The notes under the pieces: model-generated | Told to the model about the DNA's origin: nothing | Databases searched by the model: none | The model's input: only the letters and a program-made list of their open reading frames with translations | Assembly (NCBI RefSeq): GCF_024213555.1 | Contig: NZ_JANAVO010000001.1 | Location: forward strand, 744,001-808,000 | Length of the DNA stretch: 64,000 nt | DNA from: Allokutzneria sp. A3M-2-11 16 | GTDB taxonomy: Bacteria; Actinomycetota; Actinomycetes; Mycobacteriales; Pseudonocardiaceae | Reading direction: 5' to 3' | Part shown: positions 15,800 to 24,172 of the stretch, one piece after another | How the letters are laid out: the number at the start of each line of letters is the position of its first letter | Position numbering within the stretch: the first letter of the stretch is position 1 | Made by a program: the position numbers and the translations under genes

Positions 15800-17110
15800 G
15801 TGAACGCCTCTGGCATCCGGGTGAGCTTCCCCCGCTCCGTGACCGGACGTGGCTTACTGGCCTGCGACGCGATGGAGAGGCGGTTCGAACAAGTCATGTC
15901 CTTGATGTCTCGCCTGAGTGCCCCGAACGCGACCGACGAGCTGTCCCGGCTGGCGGCCTCGATGCTGTCCGACATGACGACGGCGCCGACCGGCGAGCTG
16001 GCCGCGCTCCTCGGCGACCCGCCCCGGATGACCCCGTCCAGCCTGGTCTTCGTGACCGAGCAGCCGAGCATGCTGGGCATGTCAGCCGCCCAGCTGCCGT
16101 TCCTGCGCCCCGAACCCGAGCCCGCGGAGCCCGCCGAGGACGACGACGAGATCCCGGAGCTGTTCTGCCCCGGTCCGGTGCGGGACAACCCCGCGCTCGG
16201 CGAGGAGGTCAACGAACGGCTGGTGGAGTGGGCCGAGGAGGTCGGGATCTACCCCGGGCGCTCGGAGTACCTGCGCTCGTGCGGGTTCGGGCGGCTGATC
16301 ATGCTCACCCACCCCGGGACCGACGACCCGGACCGGCTGCTCGCCGCGACCAAGCTGGTCGTGGCCGAGTGGGCCGCGGACGACTACTACCTCGACGAGG
16401 AGGACGTCGGCGCCGACCCGCGCCGGACTGCCGCGCGCTTCGGCCTGCTCTACGGCGTGGTGGACCCGGTGCCGCTGCCCTACCGCTACGAGCACGAGCT
16501 GAAGCGGCACATCGAGCAAGACCCGATCGCGCTGGCCTTCCGCAGCGGTATGGAGCACCTGGCGCGCTACACCACGGTCACCCAGATGGCCCGGTTCCAG
16601 CACCAGATGGCGATCCTGTTCACCACGCTCGACCAGAACGCGAGCTGGCGGGTCACCGGGGAGCGGCCCGCGGTGTGGGAGTACCTGATGCACCGCCACC
16701 ACAACAGCTACCTGCCGCCGATGACCCTGATCGACGCGATCGCGGGCTACGAGCTGCCGCCGCAGGAGTACTACGACCCGCGCGTCCGCGAGGCGTTCAC
16801 CATGGCGGGCATGGCCGCCGTGCTGCTGAACGACATGCACTCGATGAGCAAGGAGGCCGATGACGACATCAGCCTGCCCATCGCGCTCATGGAGCAGGAG
16901 GGGTGCTCGCAACGGCAGGCGATCAAGCGCACGGTGGAGATCCACAACGAGCTGATGAAGCGCTTCGTCGCGGAGGCGGCGGCGCTGAGCCTGGTCGGCT
17001 CGCCGATGCTGCGCCGGTTCTTCGCGGAGACCTGGGCGTGGTGCGGCGGTAGTCGGGAGTGGCACGCGACGTCCCGCCGCTACCACTCCGAGGACGCGAG
17101 CGCCGCCTAG
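15800..17110 (+). CDS. Methyl-GPP terpene cyclase, 2-methylisoborneol synthase type
   Basis: 436 residues from GTG 15800; ATG 15872, 15896 and others are possible. A variable acidic, Pro-rich N-terminus leads to FCPGPVRDNPALGEEVNERLVEWAEEVGIYPGR, then GFGRLIMLTHPGTDDPDRLLAATKLVVAEW, closely like 2-MIB synthase. The Mg-binding Asp motif is DDYYLDEED (~residue 194) and the NSE triad NDMHSMSKE (~343). The family cyclises 2-methyl-GPP to 2-methylisoborneol, an earthy odorant. The methylating partner lies just beyond repeat copy B on the other strand. The TAG stop is the edge of that repeat. Confidence 0.88.
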   Translation: MNASGIRVSFPRSVTGRGLLACDAMERRFEQVMSLMSRLSAPNATDELSRLAASMLSDMTTAPTGELAALLGDPPRMTPSSLVFVTEQPSMLGMSAAQLPFLRPEPEPAEPAEDDDEIPELFCPGPVRDNPALGEEVNERLVEWAEEVGIYPGRSEYLRSCGFGRLIMLTHPGTDDPDRLLAATKLVVAEWAADDYYLDEEDVGADPRRTAARFGLLYGVVDPVPLPYRYEHELKRHIEQDPIALAFRSGMEHLARYTTVTQMARFQHQMAILFTTLDQNASWRVTGERPAVWEYLMHRHHNSYLPPMTLIDAIAGYELPPQEYYDPRVREAFTMAGMAAVLLNDMHSMSKEADDDISLPIALMEQEGCSQRQAIKRTVEIHNELMKRFVAEAAALSLVGSPMLRRFFAETWAWCGGSREWHATSRRYHSEDASAA

Positions 17111-17347
17111 CCCACATCCCGCAAGCGACCCCCAACCCCCCGTCCGCCCACCCCTTCGTCCCCTCCCCACAACCTCAGCCAGCGCAGCCCAAAATCCCGT
17201 TTCGTACTCAAAACGGGTTTTTGGAGCGCTCTTTTTCCCGTTATGAGTACGAAACGGGGTTCTCTAGACCGCGCGCGCCGTGGATGGGGTGGACGGGCGG
17301 GTGTGGGGCATGGGACAGAGTTTACTCGGTGGGCGGAGTGCTTGGAG
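17106..17347. repeat. Family 1 intergenic repeat, copy B (full length, inverted)
   Basis: The reverse complement of copy A at roughly 95% identity by eye over ~240 bp. The core arms are 17196-17217 and 17237-17258. It sits between two convergent genes (terpene cyclase and GPP methyltransferase), again with a gene's TAG (17108-17110) exactly at its edge. Both strands are C-rich and G-poor reading inward. Confidence 0.93.
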
Positions 17348-17376
17348 GACTTGGAGAACACGGCCTCGCGGACGTG

Positions 17377-17410
17377 CGAAGGGGCCGCCCGGGTTCGGGC
17401 GGCCCCTTCG
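17377..17410. terminator. Terminator hairpin downstream of GPP methyltransferase
   Basis: A perfect 14-bp stem (CGAAGGGGCCGCCC and its complement) with a 6-nt loop, 12 bp past the methyltransferase stop. It lies between that gene and repeat copy B. Confidence 0.8.
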
Positions 17411-17422
17411 TGCGCTGTGGGA

Positions 17423-18289
17423 TCAGATGCGGTCGGCGGCGATGAGCAGGTAGTGGAAGCTGCCCTCGCGGTAGGCGGTGAGGAAGGGCTCCTCGACACC
17501 GGTGGCGACCGAGGACCTCGCCCGCAGCTCCCAGTACGGGATCGTCGCCGGGGTCAGGTCGACCACCGCGATCGGCACGAGGTTGTTGGCCTGCATGGCC
17601 TTGAAGTACTCGCTGCGCGGGTGGATGTTGCACGTGTAGTGCTGGTCGATTTGGCTGACCGCCTTCGACCGGCCGCCGGTGACGTCGTTGTAGCAGCCGG
17701 TGATCGTGACGTAGCGACCGCCGATCTCCAGCTGCCTGGCGTGCTCGGCGAAGAGCTCGTGCAGGTTGACGTACATCGTGCTCTCGTTGTTCCAGATGGC
17801 CTTGCGCGAGCCGCTCTCGAAGCCGGTGTCGAGCATGTTGCGGAAGTGGTAGCGCACCTTGTCGGCGACACCCCGTTCACGCGCGCGCTCGTTGGCGAAG
17901 GCGACCTGTTCCTCCGAGATCGACACTCCGTCGACCTCGCAGCCGAACCGCAGGTTGGCCATGATGCTCGAACCGCCGCGACCGCACCCGGCGTCCAGCA
18001 ACCTGTCCTGCGGTCCGACGTCGCCGAGGTGGTCGAGCAGGACGTCGGCCTGCGCCGTCTCCAGCCGGTGCATTTCCGCAATGATCGCCTGCTCGCGGAT
18101 GTCGGCGGGCGCGTCCAGCACCGACGGGTCGTAGTCCCCGAGCCCGTAATGGTGGTGATAAAGGCCGTCGACGTCACCGAGCCGCAGGTTCACCGGGTCG
18201 CGCTCGTTGTTCCAGTATTCGGCGACCGAGCGCTGGTAGTCGCTGCGCAGCACGGGCTTGGCAGTGGCCGTGAGGTGCGTCGCGGTCAT
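17423..18289 (-). CDS. gppmt: Geranyl diphosphate 2-C-methyltransferase
   Basis: 288 residues from ATG 18289 with AAGGAG upstream. It opens VLRSDYQRSVAEYWNNERDPVNLRLGDVDGLYHHHYG, a hallmark of GPP methyltransferases. The SAM-binding motif is LLDAGCGRGGSS, then NMLDTGF, NNESTMYV and DQHYTCNIHPRSEYF. The enzyme adds a methyl group at C2 of GPP, making the substrate of the 2-MIB cyclase. In Streptomyces the two genes are co-directional with a cyclic-nucleotide-binding encapsulin gene; here they are convergent, that gene is not seen, and a repeat plus a hairpin separate them. Confidence 0.92.
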   Translation of the reverse strand: MTATHLTATAKPVLRSDYQRSVAEYWNNERDPVNLRLGDVDGLYHHHYGLGDYDPSVLDAPADIREQAIIAEMHRLETAQADVLLDHLGDVGPQDRLLDAGCGRGGSSIMANLRFGCEVDGVSISEEQVAFANERARERGVADKVRYHFRNMLDTGFESGSRKAIWNNESTMYVNLHELFAEHARQLEIGGRYVTITGCYNDVTGGRSKAVSQIDQHYTCNIHPRSEYFKAMQANNLVPIAVVDLTPATIPYWELRARSSVATGVEEPFLTAYREGSFHYLLIAADRI

Positions 18290-18666
18290 GCTGGGACTCC
18301 TTCGAAGACGCGCTGGAATTACCAGGGGCGACGGAAAAGACACCATCGCGAAACAATTCCGAGATATTCGGAACGAGAGGCCCGAAGGCATCCGAAGCTA
18401 GCACCGCAATTCTCGGGGAGTACAGTCACCCGAAGGTGTGAGCGGCACATTAAAGTGCTCAGAAGTATTTCATTGCGACACTCGGGGGAAATGGCGCCGC
18501 ACCTCGTCACCATGCGTGACCAATTGGGAGATCATTGCAGGTAGAAGCCGATCGCACCGCCATTCAGGCGACAGGAGAAAACCGGTACGGCGGTGCCGGG
18601 ACCCCTCCCGGCCCGCCCGGGTTCTGATCGTGGGCGTCACGAACGGCGGCCGTGAAGGAGCGACCC
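18290..18666. other. 377-bp intergenic region, no convincing gene
   Basis: Lower GC than its neighbours between ~18300 and 18550, so it probably holds the promoters of the divergent methyltransferase and ATPase genes. A 17-codon frame at ~18491 (MAPHLVTMRDQLGDHCR) has a G-rich stretch in front but nothing else in its favour. No clear dyad or structured RNA was found. Confidence 0.5.
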
Positions 18667-19992
18667 TTGCGCAGCAGCACCCGGGCCGAGGTAATGCAGC
18701 TCGCCGAGACGGTCGTGCGGAACATGTGCGCGCACACCAACCTGCTGTGGCGGGTCGAGTGCGACATGCGCGCCCGGCTGCCCGCGATCATCCAGTGGGA
18801 GGCGTCCGCGCTCATCCCGGACATGGCGCGCGGCGCGGTCGCCGAGGCGCGACCGGACCCGGCGGAGATCCAGCGGGTGGTCGAGGAGAAGGTGCGCGCC
18901 GGGCTCGCGGAGCTCATCCGCGCGGAGGCGGACCGGCTCATCCCGGAGATCGCGGCCGAGGCCGTCGCCGCGGCGACACCGGACGTGACCGAGGTGCGGG
19001 CGGAGCTCACCAGGCACACCGAGAAGAGCGCGGCCGAGGCCGTGCGCGGCGAGACGCGGAAGGCGATCCCGGAGGTCGTCGCGGCCTCGGCGGCGGAGGC
19101 GCTGAAGACGATCGGCGAGGCGCTGCGGCAGGAACAGGACAAGGTGATCGGCACGATCCGCTCGGTGGTGGAGCGGGAGGTCGACCAGCTCCTCGAAGAG
19201 TTCACCCCGAACGTCGTGCAGGTCGTGCTGCCCGAGCGCGGGACGATCGACCTGGGGGCGGATTCGCACGCGGTGCTGCCCGATCTGCTGACGGCGCTGC
19301 ACGCGCGCTGCCACGTGCTCCTGGTCGGTCCGGCGGGCACGGGGAAGTCGATGCTGGCCAAGCACGCCGCGCAGGCGCTCGGGCTGGACTTCCAGGCGCT
19401 CTCGCTCGGGCCGACGACGCCGATGAGCAAGGTCTTCGGGTACTTCGACGCGCACGGCAACTACCACGACACGCCGTTCCGGCGGGCGTTCGAGCACGGC
19501 GGCGTGATGCTGCTGGACGAGATCGACAACGGCCATCCCGGATTGCTCGCGGAGCTGAACCAGGCGCTGGCGCTGGGAACCTGCGCCTTCGCCGACGGAA
19601 TGGTGGCCGCGCACGAGGACTTCCGGCTCGTCGCAACCGGGAACACCTACGGGACGGGCGCCGACCGGCACTACGTCGGCAGGCAGACCCTCGACGCCGC
19701 GACCCTCGACCGCTTCGTCGTGGTGGACGTGCCCATCGACGAGCAGCTGGAGGAGCGGATCGCACTGCGGCACGCGCCGTCCCACCGCGACGCGGTGCGG
19801 GAACTGCTCCAGCTCGTCCGCGATCTGCGCACGAGGGCGGCGGAGAAGCAGCTGCCGGTGCTGTTCTCCCCGCGCACCAGCATCGACGGGGCGAAGCTCA
19901 TCGAGGCGGGCGCCGACGTCGAGCAGGTGCTGCGGTGGCGCGTGGTCCGCGGCCTGTCCGCCGCGCACCGACGCGCGCTGGAACTGGACTGA
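18667..19992 (+). CDS. MoxR/CobS-like AAA+ ATPase with long helical N-terminus
   Basis: About 441 residues from TTG 18667, chosen because GAAGGAG lies at the right distance; GTG 18652 is in frame but lacks a site. Residues ~1-195 are helical with repeated A/E-rich segments (AEADRLIPEIAAEAVAAATPDVTEVRAEL), probably a coiled coil. The AAA domain has Walker A GPAGTGKS (~220), Walker B VMLLDEIDN (~279), a sensor VATGNTYG and LDRFVVVDVPID. Such ATPases remodel partners together with vWA proteins. The gene five bases downstream looks like that partner. The role is unknown. Confidence 0.85.
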   Translation: MRSSTRAEVMQLAETVVRNMCAHTNLLWRVECDMRARLPAIIQWEASALIPDMARGAVAEARPDPAEIQRVVEEKVRAGLAELIRAEADRLIPEIAAEAVAAATPDVTEVRAELTRHTEKSAAEAVRGETRKAIPEVVAASAAEALKTIGEALRQEQDKVIGTIRSVVEREVDQLLEEFTPNVVQVVLPERGTIDLGADSHAVLPDLLTALHARCHVLLVGPAGTGKSMLAKHAAQALGLDFQALSLGPTTPMSKVFGYFDAHGNYHDTPFRRAFEHGGVMLLDEIDNGHPGLLAELNQALALGTCAFADGMVAAHEDFRLVATGNTYGTGADRHYVGRQTLDAATLDRFVVVDVPIDEQLEERIALRHAPSHRDAVRELLQLVRDLRTRAAEKQLPVLFSPRTSIDGAKLIEAGADVEQVLRWRVVRGLSAAHRRALELD

Positions 19993-19996
19993 GCCG

Positions 19997-20842
19997 ATGA
20001 GCGGTTTCGTGCTCTCCCCGATGCTGTCCTGGCAGGAGTTCCTCGACGCGGCCACGGCCGACCCGTCCATCACGATCGGCAAGTCCCGCGGCTACGCCAC
20101 CGAGTGGGCGGGCGCGACGTGGGAGGAGGCCGTGCGGCTCGGGCGGGACGGCTGGGCGGTCGCGCTGCGGGAGTCCGACTTCACGGTGGGGCAGCTGCGC
20201 GAGCGGGCCGGGCTCGGCAGCACGGTGACGGTGCTGGAGCCGGCGTGGGACGTGACCGGCAGCGAGGTCGACATCGGCGCCTACCTCGCCGGGGTGCCCG
20301 AGTGCATGGTGGACGCCGTGCCGAGGCAGATCTCCCGGCGGGGCAAGGTGATCACGTTCGTCATCCCGATGTCCTACTCGGCCAAGGTCCGGCACGAGTG
20401 CATCATCAACCGCGGCCTGGCCCTGGCCACGCTGTGCGCCGCCATCATCGAGGCGGGGCACAGCGTGGAGATCTGGTCCGGCGACGCGGGTTTCGTCGAC
20501 CAGGGGGCGCGGACGCGGTACAGCGCGGTGGTGCGGGTGATCTCCGCGGGCGAGCCGCTGGACATCGGCAGGCTGATCTTCGCGACCGCCCACCCGGCGA
20601 TGTGCCGCAGGCTGGCCCTGGGCCTCTGGGACGCCCAGCCCACGAAGATCGCGCTCGCGATGCGGGCCGCCGAGTACGGCTGGCCGCCGTTCGAGTGCCG
20701 CGCCGACGACCTGCCGGACGGCATCACCGACCCGTACGTCTTCCCCTACCTCGCCGAGGACGACACGCAGTGGAACGACCTGGACACCGCGCTGGGCTGG
20801 TGCCACCGGATGTTCGTCGACCTGGGGCTCATCGAGGAGTGA
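19997..20842 (+). CDS. vWA-like partner of the MoxR ATPase (DUF7192-like)
   Basis: 281 residues from ATG 19997, five bases after the ATPase stop. The N-terminus (LSWQEFLDAATADPSITIG, WEEAVRLGRDGW) recalls DUF7192 proteins (name from memory). The middle reads like a von Willebrand A core: VITFVIPMSYSAKV, GLALATLCAAIIEAGHSVEIW, then a strand and LDIGRLIFATAHPAMCRRLALGL. At residues ~124-128 PMSYS falls where a MIDAS DxSxS is expected: the two Ser are kept, the Asp is not. This suggests a metal-independent vWA scaffold (inference). Confidence 0.72.
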   Translation: MSGFVLSPMLSWQEFLDAATADPSITIGKSRGYATEWAGATWEEAVRLGRDGWAVALRESDFTVGQLRERAGLGSTVTVLEPAWDVTGSEVDIGAYLAGVPECMVDAVPRQISRRGKVITFVIPMSYSAKVRHECIINRGLALATLCAAIIEAGHSVEIWSGDAGFVDQGARTRYSAVVRVISAGEPLDIGRLIFATAHPAMCRRLALGLWDAQPTKIALAMRAAEYGWPPFECRADDLPDGITDPYVFPYLAEDDTQWNDLDTALGWCHRMFVDLGLIEE

Positions 20843-21713
20843 CGCGGGCCAGCGCCCCGGTCTCCAGCGCCGTCCACACCGCGCCGTCCGGCCCCAGCGC
20901 GATGCCGTGCGGTTCCGAGCCGGGCGTCGGCAGGTCGTGCACCTCGATCTCGCCGTCCGGGGTGATGGAGCCGACGCGGTTGGCGCCCCACTCGGTGAAC
21001 CAGAGGGTGCCGTCGCCGCCGCCGGTGATGGCGTGCGGCCGCGCGGCGCGGTCGGGCAGCGGGAACTCCTCGATCCCGCCGTCCGGGCTGAGCCGCCCGA
21101 TCTGACCGGCGGCGATCTCGACGAACCAGAGCGCGCCGTCCGCGCCCGCGGTGATCCCGACCGGCGCCGCGGCCTCGGTCGGCAGCGGGTGGACGGTGGC
21201 GGTGCCGTCCATCCCGATCCGGCCGATCGCGTTGGCCTGGTTCAGGGTGAACCACATCCCGCCGTCCGGTCCCGCCGTGATCGCGGAGGGGAACGCGCCG
21301 GTGACCGGGAGCGGGAACTCGGTGCGCTCGCCGTCAACGGTGATCCGGCCGATCCGGTCCGTCGTGGTCTCGGTGAACCACAACGCCCCGTCCGGCCCCG
21401 CGGCGATGCCGAACGGCGCGCAGTTCGCGGACAACGGGAACTCGGTGACCGCCCCGGCCGTGTCGATCCGGCCGATGCTGTGGTTGCGGTACCCGGTGAA
21501 CCACAGCGCGCCGTCCGGTCCCGGCGTGATGATCGTCGGCCCGGACTCCGGGTCGAGCTGGTGCAGGCGCGGCTGTGCCCCCGGCACCATGCGGCCGATC
21601 TGTCCACTGTGGACCAACGTGAACCACAGCGCGCCGTCGGCGCCGGTGGTCACCGCGTACGGGCCGCTGTCCGGGCCCGCGACGACGTGCTCCTCGATGG
21701 AGAGGCGACTCAT
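20829..21713 (-). CDS. vgb: Virginiamycin B lyase (streptogramin B lyase)
   Basis: 294 residues from ATG 21713. A seven-bladed propeller built of repeats ending in GPDGALWFTE...IGRI, the normal length for the family. Near the C-terminus SEPHGIALG gives the E-x-H pair (His ~269) matching catalytic Glu268/His270 of the staphylococcal enzyme. That enzyme linearises type B streptogramins by elimination without water. Actinomycete homologues often look the same without proven activity. It ends 14 bp inside the convergent vWA-like gene. Confidence 0.85.
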   Translation of the reverse strand: MSRLSIEEHVVAGPDSGPYAVTTGADGALWFTLVHSGQIGRMVPGAQPRLHQLDPESGPTIITPGPDGALWFTGYRNHSIGRIDTAGAVTEFPLSANCAPFGIAAGPDGALWFTETTTDRIGRITVDGERTEFPLPVTGAFPSAITAGPDGGMWFTLNQANAIGRIGMDGTATVHPLPTEAAAPVGITAGADGALWFVEIAAGQIGRLSPDGGIEEFPLPDRAARPHAITGGGDGTLWFTEWGANRVGSITPDGEIEVHDLPTPGSEPHGIALGPDGAVWTALETGALARVTPR

Positions 21714-21737
21714 CAGTTCTGCTCCAAACCGTGTGCT

Positions 21738-22649
21738 TCAGGCGAGAAGATCGGCCAGTTCCCGGGTCCGCGTGGGGTGCCGCAGCTTGCTCATCCCCTT
21801 GGCCTCGATCTGCCGGATGCGTTCCCGGGTGAGGCCGAAGTTCCTGCCGATCTCGTCGAGGGTCCTCGGCTGGTCGTCGTCCAGGCCGTAGCGCTGCGAG
21901 AGCACCGCCGCCTCCCGCTCGGACAGGGTCTTCAAGACCTTGTCCAGGTGTCGACGGCGCACCGAGTCCATGACCGCGGTCGCGGGGTCCGGCGCGCTGC
22001 CCGCGACCAGATCGCCCAGTTCGACGTCGCCGTCCTCGCCGAGCAGGGCGTGCATCGAGACCGGCGTCCTTCCGTTGCGCAGCACCTGTTCGACCTTCTC
22101 CGGCGACAGCTCGACCTCGGCCGCGATCTCGGCGGGCGTCGGTTCCCGGCCGAGGTCCTGCGCCAGGGCACGACGGGCGCGGGTCACGCGGTTGAGGACC
22201 TCGACCACGTGCACCGGGAGCCGGATCGTCCGGCTCTGATCCGCCAGCGCACGGCCGATCCCCTGCTTGATCCACCAGGTCGCGTAGGTGGAGAACTTCA
22301 GCCCGCGCCGGTGGTCGAACTTCTCCACCGCCCGCATCATCCCGATCGTGCCCTCCTGGATCAGGTCCAGCAACGACATTCCGCCGCCCACCGGGTAGCG
22401 CCGGGCGATCGAGACGACCAGCCGCAGGTTGGCCCTGATCATGTGGCCCCTGGCGCGGTCGCCGTCGACGACGAGCCGTTCCAGCGCGCGCCGCTCCGCC
22501 GCGCCCGCCGCCAGCTCGTCCCGGGCCCGGTTCCCCGCCTCGATGCGCTCACCGAGCCGCACCTCCTCTTCCGCGGTCAGCAACGGCGTGCGGCCGATTT
22601 CCCTGAGGTAGTCACGAATCGGGTCGGTGGTCTCCGTGGCGATCGTCAA
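21738..22649 (-). CDS. Group 2 sigma-70 family RNA polymerase sigma factor (RpoD/HrdB-like)
   Basis: 303 residues from TTG 22649 with GAGAAGGGA upstream; no ATG or GTG is available before the conserved region. Region 1.2 is DPIRDYLREIGRTPLLTAEEEV; region 2 NLRLVVSIARRYPVGGGMSLLDLIQEGTIGMMRAVEKFD and FSTYATWWIKQGI; region 3 EPTPAEIAAEVEL; region 4 LDEIGRNFGLTRERIRQIEAKGMSKL. Region 1.1 is missing, as in alternative HrdA/C/D-type factors. It faces a TetR gene across a perfect palindrome, a rare direct control for such a factor. Confidence 0.9.
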   Translation of the reverse strand: MTIATETTDPIRDYLREIGRTPLLTAEEEVRLGERIEAGNRARDELAAGAAERRALERLVVDGDRARGHMIRANLRLVVSIARRYPVGGGMSLLDLIQEGTIGMMRAVEKFDHRRGLKFSTYATWWIKQGIGRALADQSRTIRLPVHVVEVLNRVTRARRALAQDLGREPTPAEIAAEVELSPEKVEQVLRNGRTPVSMHALLGEDGDVELGDLVAGSAPDPATAVMDSVRRRHLDKVLKTLSEREAAVLSQRYGLDDDQPRTLDEIGRNFGLTRERIRQIEAKGMSKLRHPTRTRELADLLA

Positions 22650-22674
22650 CGAGCGGTCCCTTCTCCCGGCGAAC

Positions 22675-22690
22675 GACCTAAATTTAGGTC
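22675..22690. promoter_or_regulatory. Perfect palindromic operator between sigma factor and TetR genes
   Basis: GACCTAAATTTAGGTC, a perfect 16-bp palindrome, is 26 bp before the sigma factor start and 56 bp before the TetR start. A further GGACCTA half-site follows at 22691. A bound repressor would cover the sigma gene's promoter or leader. Confidence 0.7.
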
Positions 22691-22745
22691 GGACCTATCG
22701 ATGTGTCAAGAATATTTTTGGGCTGGACCCATGTATGCTGGCGGC

Positions 22746-23381
22746 ATGGATGCGCCGAACATGGGTCTCCGGGAGCTGAAGAAGCGCCAGACCAGGGAAA
22801 ACATCTCGAACCACGCCACCAGGCTGTTCCTGGAACGGGGCTTCGACGCCGTGACGATCGCCCAGGTGGCCGCCGCCGCGCAGGTCGCCAAGATGACCGT
22901 CACCAACTACTTCGCACGCAAGGAAGACCTGGCGCTGGACCTGCACGACGTGTTCGTGGACCTGCCCGCCGGGACGGTGCGCGACCGCGAGCCGGGCGAG
23001 TCCGCGCTGGCCGCGCTGCGCCGCGCCTACCTGGCCGGGATCGCGGAGCGGAACCCGATCATTGGCTTCTCCGGGCCGGAGTTCGCCCGGATGATCACCG
23101 ATAGCCCCGCGCTGGTGGCGAGGCTGCGCGAGTTCCACGACGACCGCGAGAAGGCGTTGGCGGTCGTGCTCGCCGAGGAGACTGGTGCCGAGCCCGACGA
23201 CATCAGGCCACGCGTGGCCGCTGCGCAGCTAGCGGCCATCCACCGGCTGCTCTTCGACGAGACGCTGCGCCGCACGCTGGACGGGCACGACAACGACGAG
23301 ATCGCGCGGATCGTGGACGGCTACGCCCGTGTCGCCTTCGGAGCCCTGGAGCCCGCGCTCGGCGACTACGCCGTCAGGTGA
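22746..23381 (+). CDS. TetR-family repressor
   Basis: About 211 residues from ATG 22746 (ATG 22731 and 22761 also possible). The HTH is typical: RQTRENISNHATRLFLERGFDAVTIAQVAAAAQVAKMTVTNYFARKEDL. The C-terminal ligand domain resembles MftR-like C-terminal domains (FSGPEFARMITDSPALVARLREF). The 16-bp palindrome upstream is probably its own operator and that of the divergent sigma factor gene. Its stop overlaps the stop of the next TetR gene, which is on the other strand. Confidence 0.87.
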   Translation: MDAPNMGLRELKKRQTRENISNHATRLFLERGFDAVTIAQVAAAAQVAKMTVTNYFARKEDLALDLHDVFVDLPAGTVRDREPGESALAALRRAYLAGIAERNPIIGFSGPEFARMITDSPALVARLREFHDDREKALAVVLAEETGAEPDDIRPRVAAAQLAAIHRLLFDETLRRTLDGHDNDEIARIVDGYARVAFGALEPALGDYAVR

Positions 23382-23973
23382 CCGAACTGAACGCCTTGAG
23401 CCAGCGGTCGTCGGCGAACAGGCCGTTGGTCAGCATGTCGAGTCCGACCCGGGCCGCGCGGACGGACGTGCGCATTTCGGCGACATCGCCGCCGAGCAGC
23501 CTGCCGACCTGCTCGCCCAGCACGAGCGGGGCGAACAGCCAGGACACGTAGGTCACCGCGCGCGCCAGCGGATCTTCGGTGGGCTTGACCCACCCCTGCG
23601 CCTCCCCCTCGGCGAGCCACCGCCGCGTGGCGTCGACGATCTCGCTGAACATCGTGTTCGCCGCGGGCGAGCCGTCGAGCAGCGCGCGGGCGAGGTAGCG
23701 GCGAAGGGGTGTCGCCTCGGCGAGCAGCTCCGCGAGGGCTTCGTGCTCGACCTCGCCCGCCGAACCGGAGCGGATGAGCCCCAGCACGTGGTCGTCGCAC
23801 GCCTGCCGAAGCCCGTCTTTCGAGCCGAAGTGGTGCAGCACGAGCGCGGCGGAGACATCCGCGTCGGCCGCTACGGCGCGCACGCTCGTGCCCGCCACGC
23901 CGTCCGCCCCGAAGCGCACCAGCGCGGCGTCGCGGATGCGGGCCCGCGCGGTGAGGTCGTCGGCTGAACGCAT
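23374..23973 (-). CDS. TetR-family repressor
   Basis: 199 residues from ATG 23973. The HTH is TARARIRDAALVRFGADGVAGTSVRAVAADADVSAALVLHHFGSKDGL. The C-terminal part (VTYVSWLFAPLVLGEQVGRLLGGD) forms a different pocket from that of its tail-to-tail neighbour. A near-palindrome with GAACGTTC at its centre lies 10 bp upstream, likely for autoregulation. Upstream on the same strand is a 26-residue membrane peptide frame. Confidence 0.87.
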   Translation of the reverse strand: MRSADDLTARARIRDAALVRFGADGVAGTSVRAVAADADVSAALVLHHFGSKDGLRQACDDHVLGLIRSGSAGEVEHEALAELLAEATPLRRYLARALLDGSPAANTMFSEIVDATRRWLAEGEAQGWVKPTEDPLARAVTYVSWLFAPLVLGEQVGRLLGGDVAEMRTSVRAARVGLDMLTNGLFADDRWLKAFSSVT

Positions 23974-23982
23974 GCTCGGGAT

Positions 23983-24000
23983 GCTAAACGAACGTTCAGC
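23983..24000. promoter_or_regulatory. Candidate TetR operator
   Basis: GCTAAACGAACGTTCAGC matches its own reverse complement at 14 of 18 positions. It lies directly upstream of the TetR start at 23973, between it and the small membrane peptide frame. Confidence 0.5.
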
Positions 24001-24009
24001 TCTCGGTGG

Positions 24010-24090
24010 CTACGAAGACGCGAAGACCGCGAAGCCGCACACCAGGAACATCGTGACCACGACGGTGATGGGGAGGATGTGCTTCTTCAA
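24010..24090 (-). CDS. Possible 26-residue membrane peptide
   Basis: TTG 24090 with CGGAG upstream opens MKKHILPITVVVTMFLVCGFAVFASS, then TAG. It has two Lys followed by one hydrophobic span, the form of a small single-pass membrane protein. It lies 10 bp upstream of the TetR near-palindrome on the same strand, so it could be co-regulated. Too short for family evidence. Confidence 0.4.
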   Translation of the reverse strand: MKKHILPITVVVTMFLVCGFAVFASS

Positions 24091-24172
24091 CGTTGCTCCG
24101 TAGGCAAGATGGCGGCGAGCCGCGAGGACCGTCGCACAGAAGTATCGTCACCCATCCGTGGGACCTTGAGGA

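Noticed and set aside
18491-18544. 17-codon frame MAPHLVTMRDQLGDHCR in the gap before the MoxR gene
   Set aside because: Ribosome site too close to the ATG and no further support.
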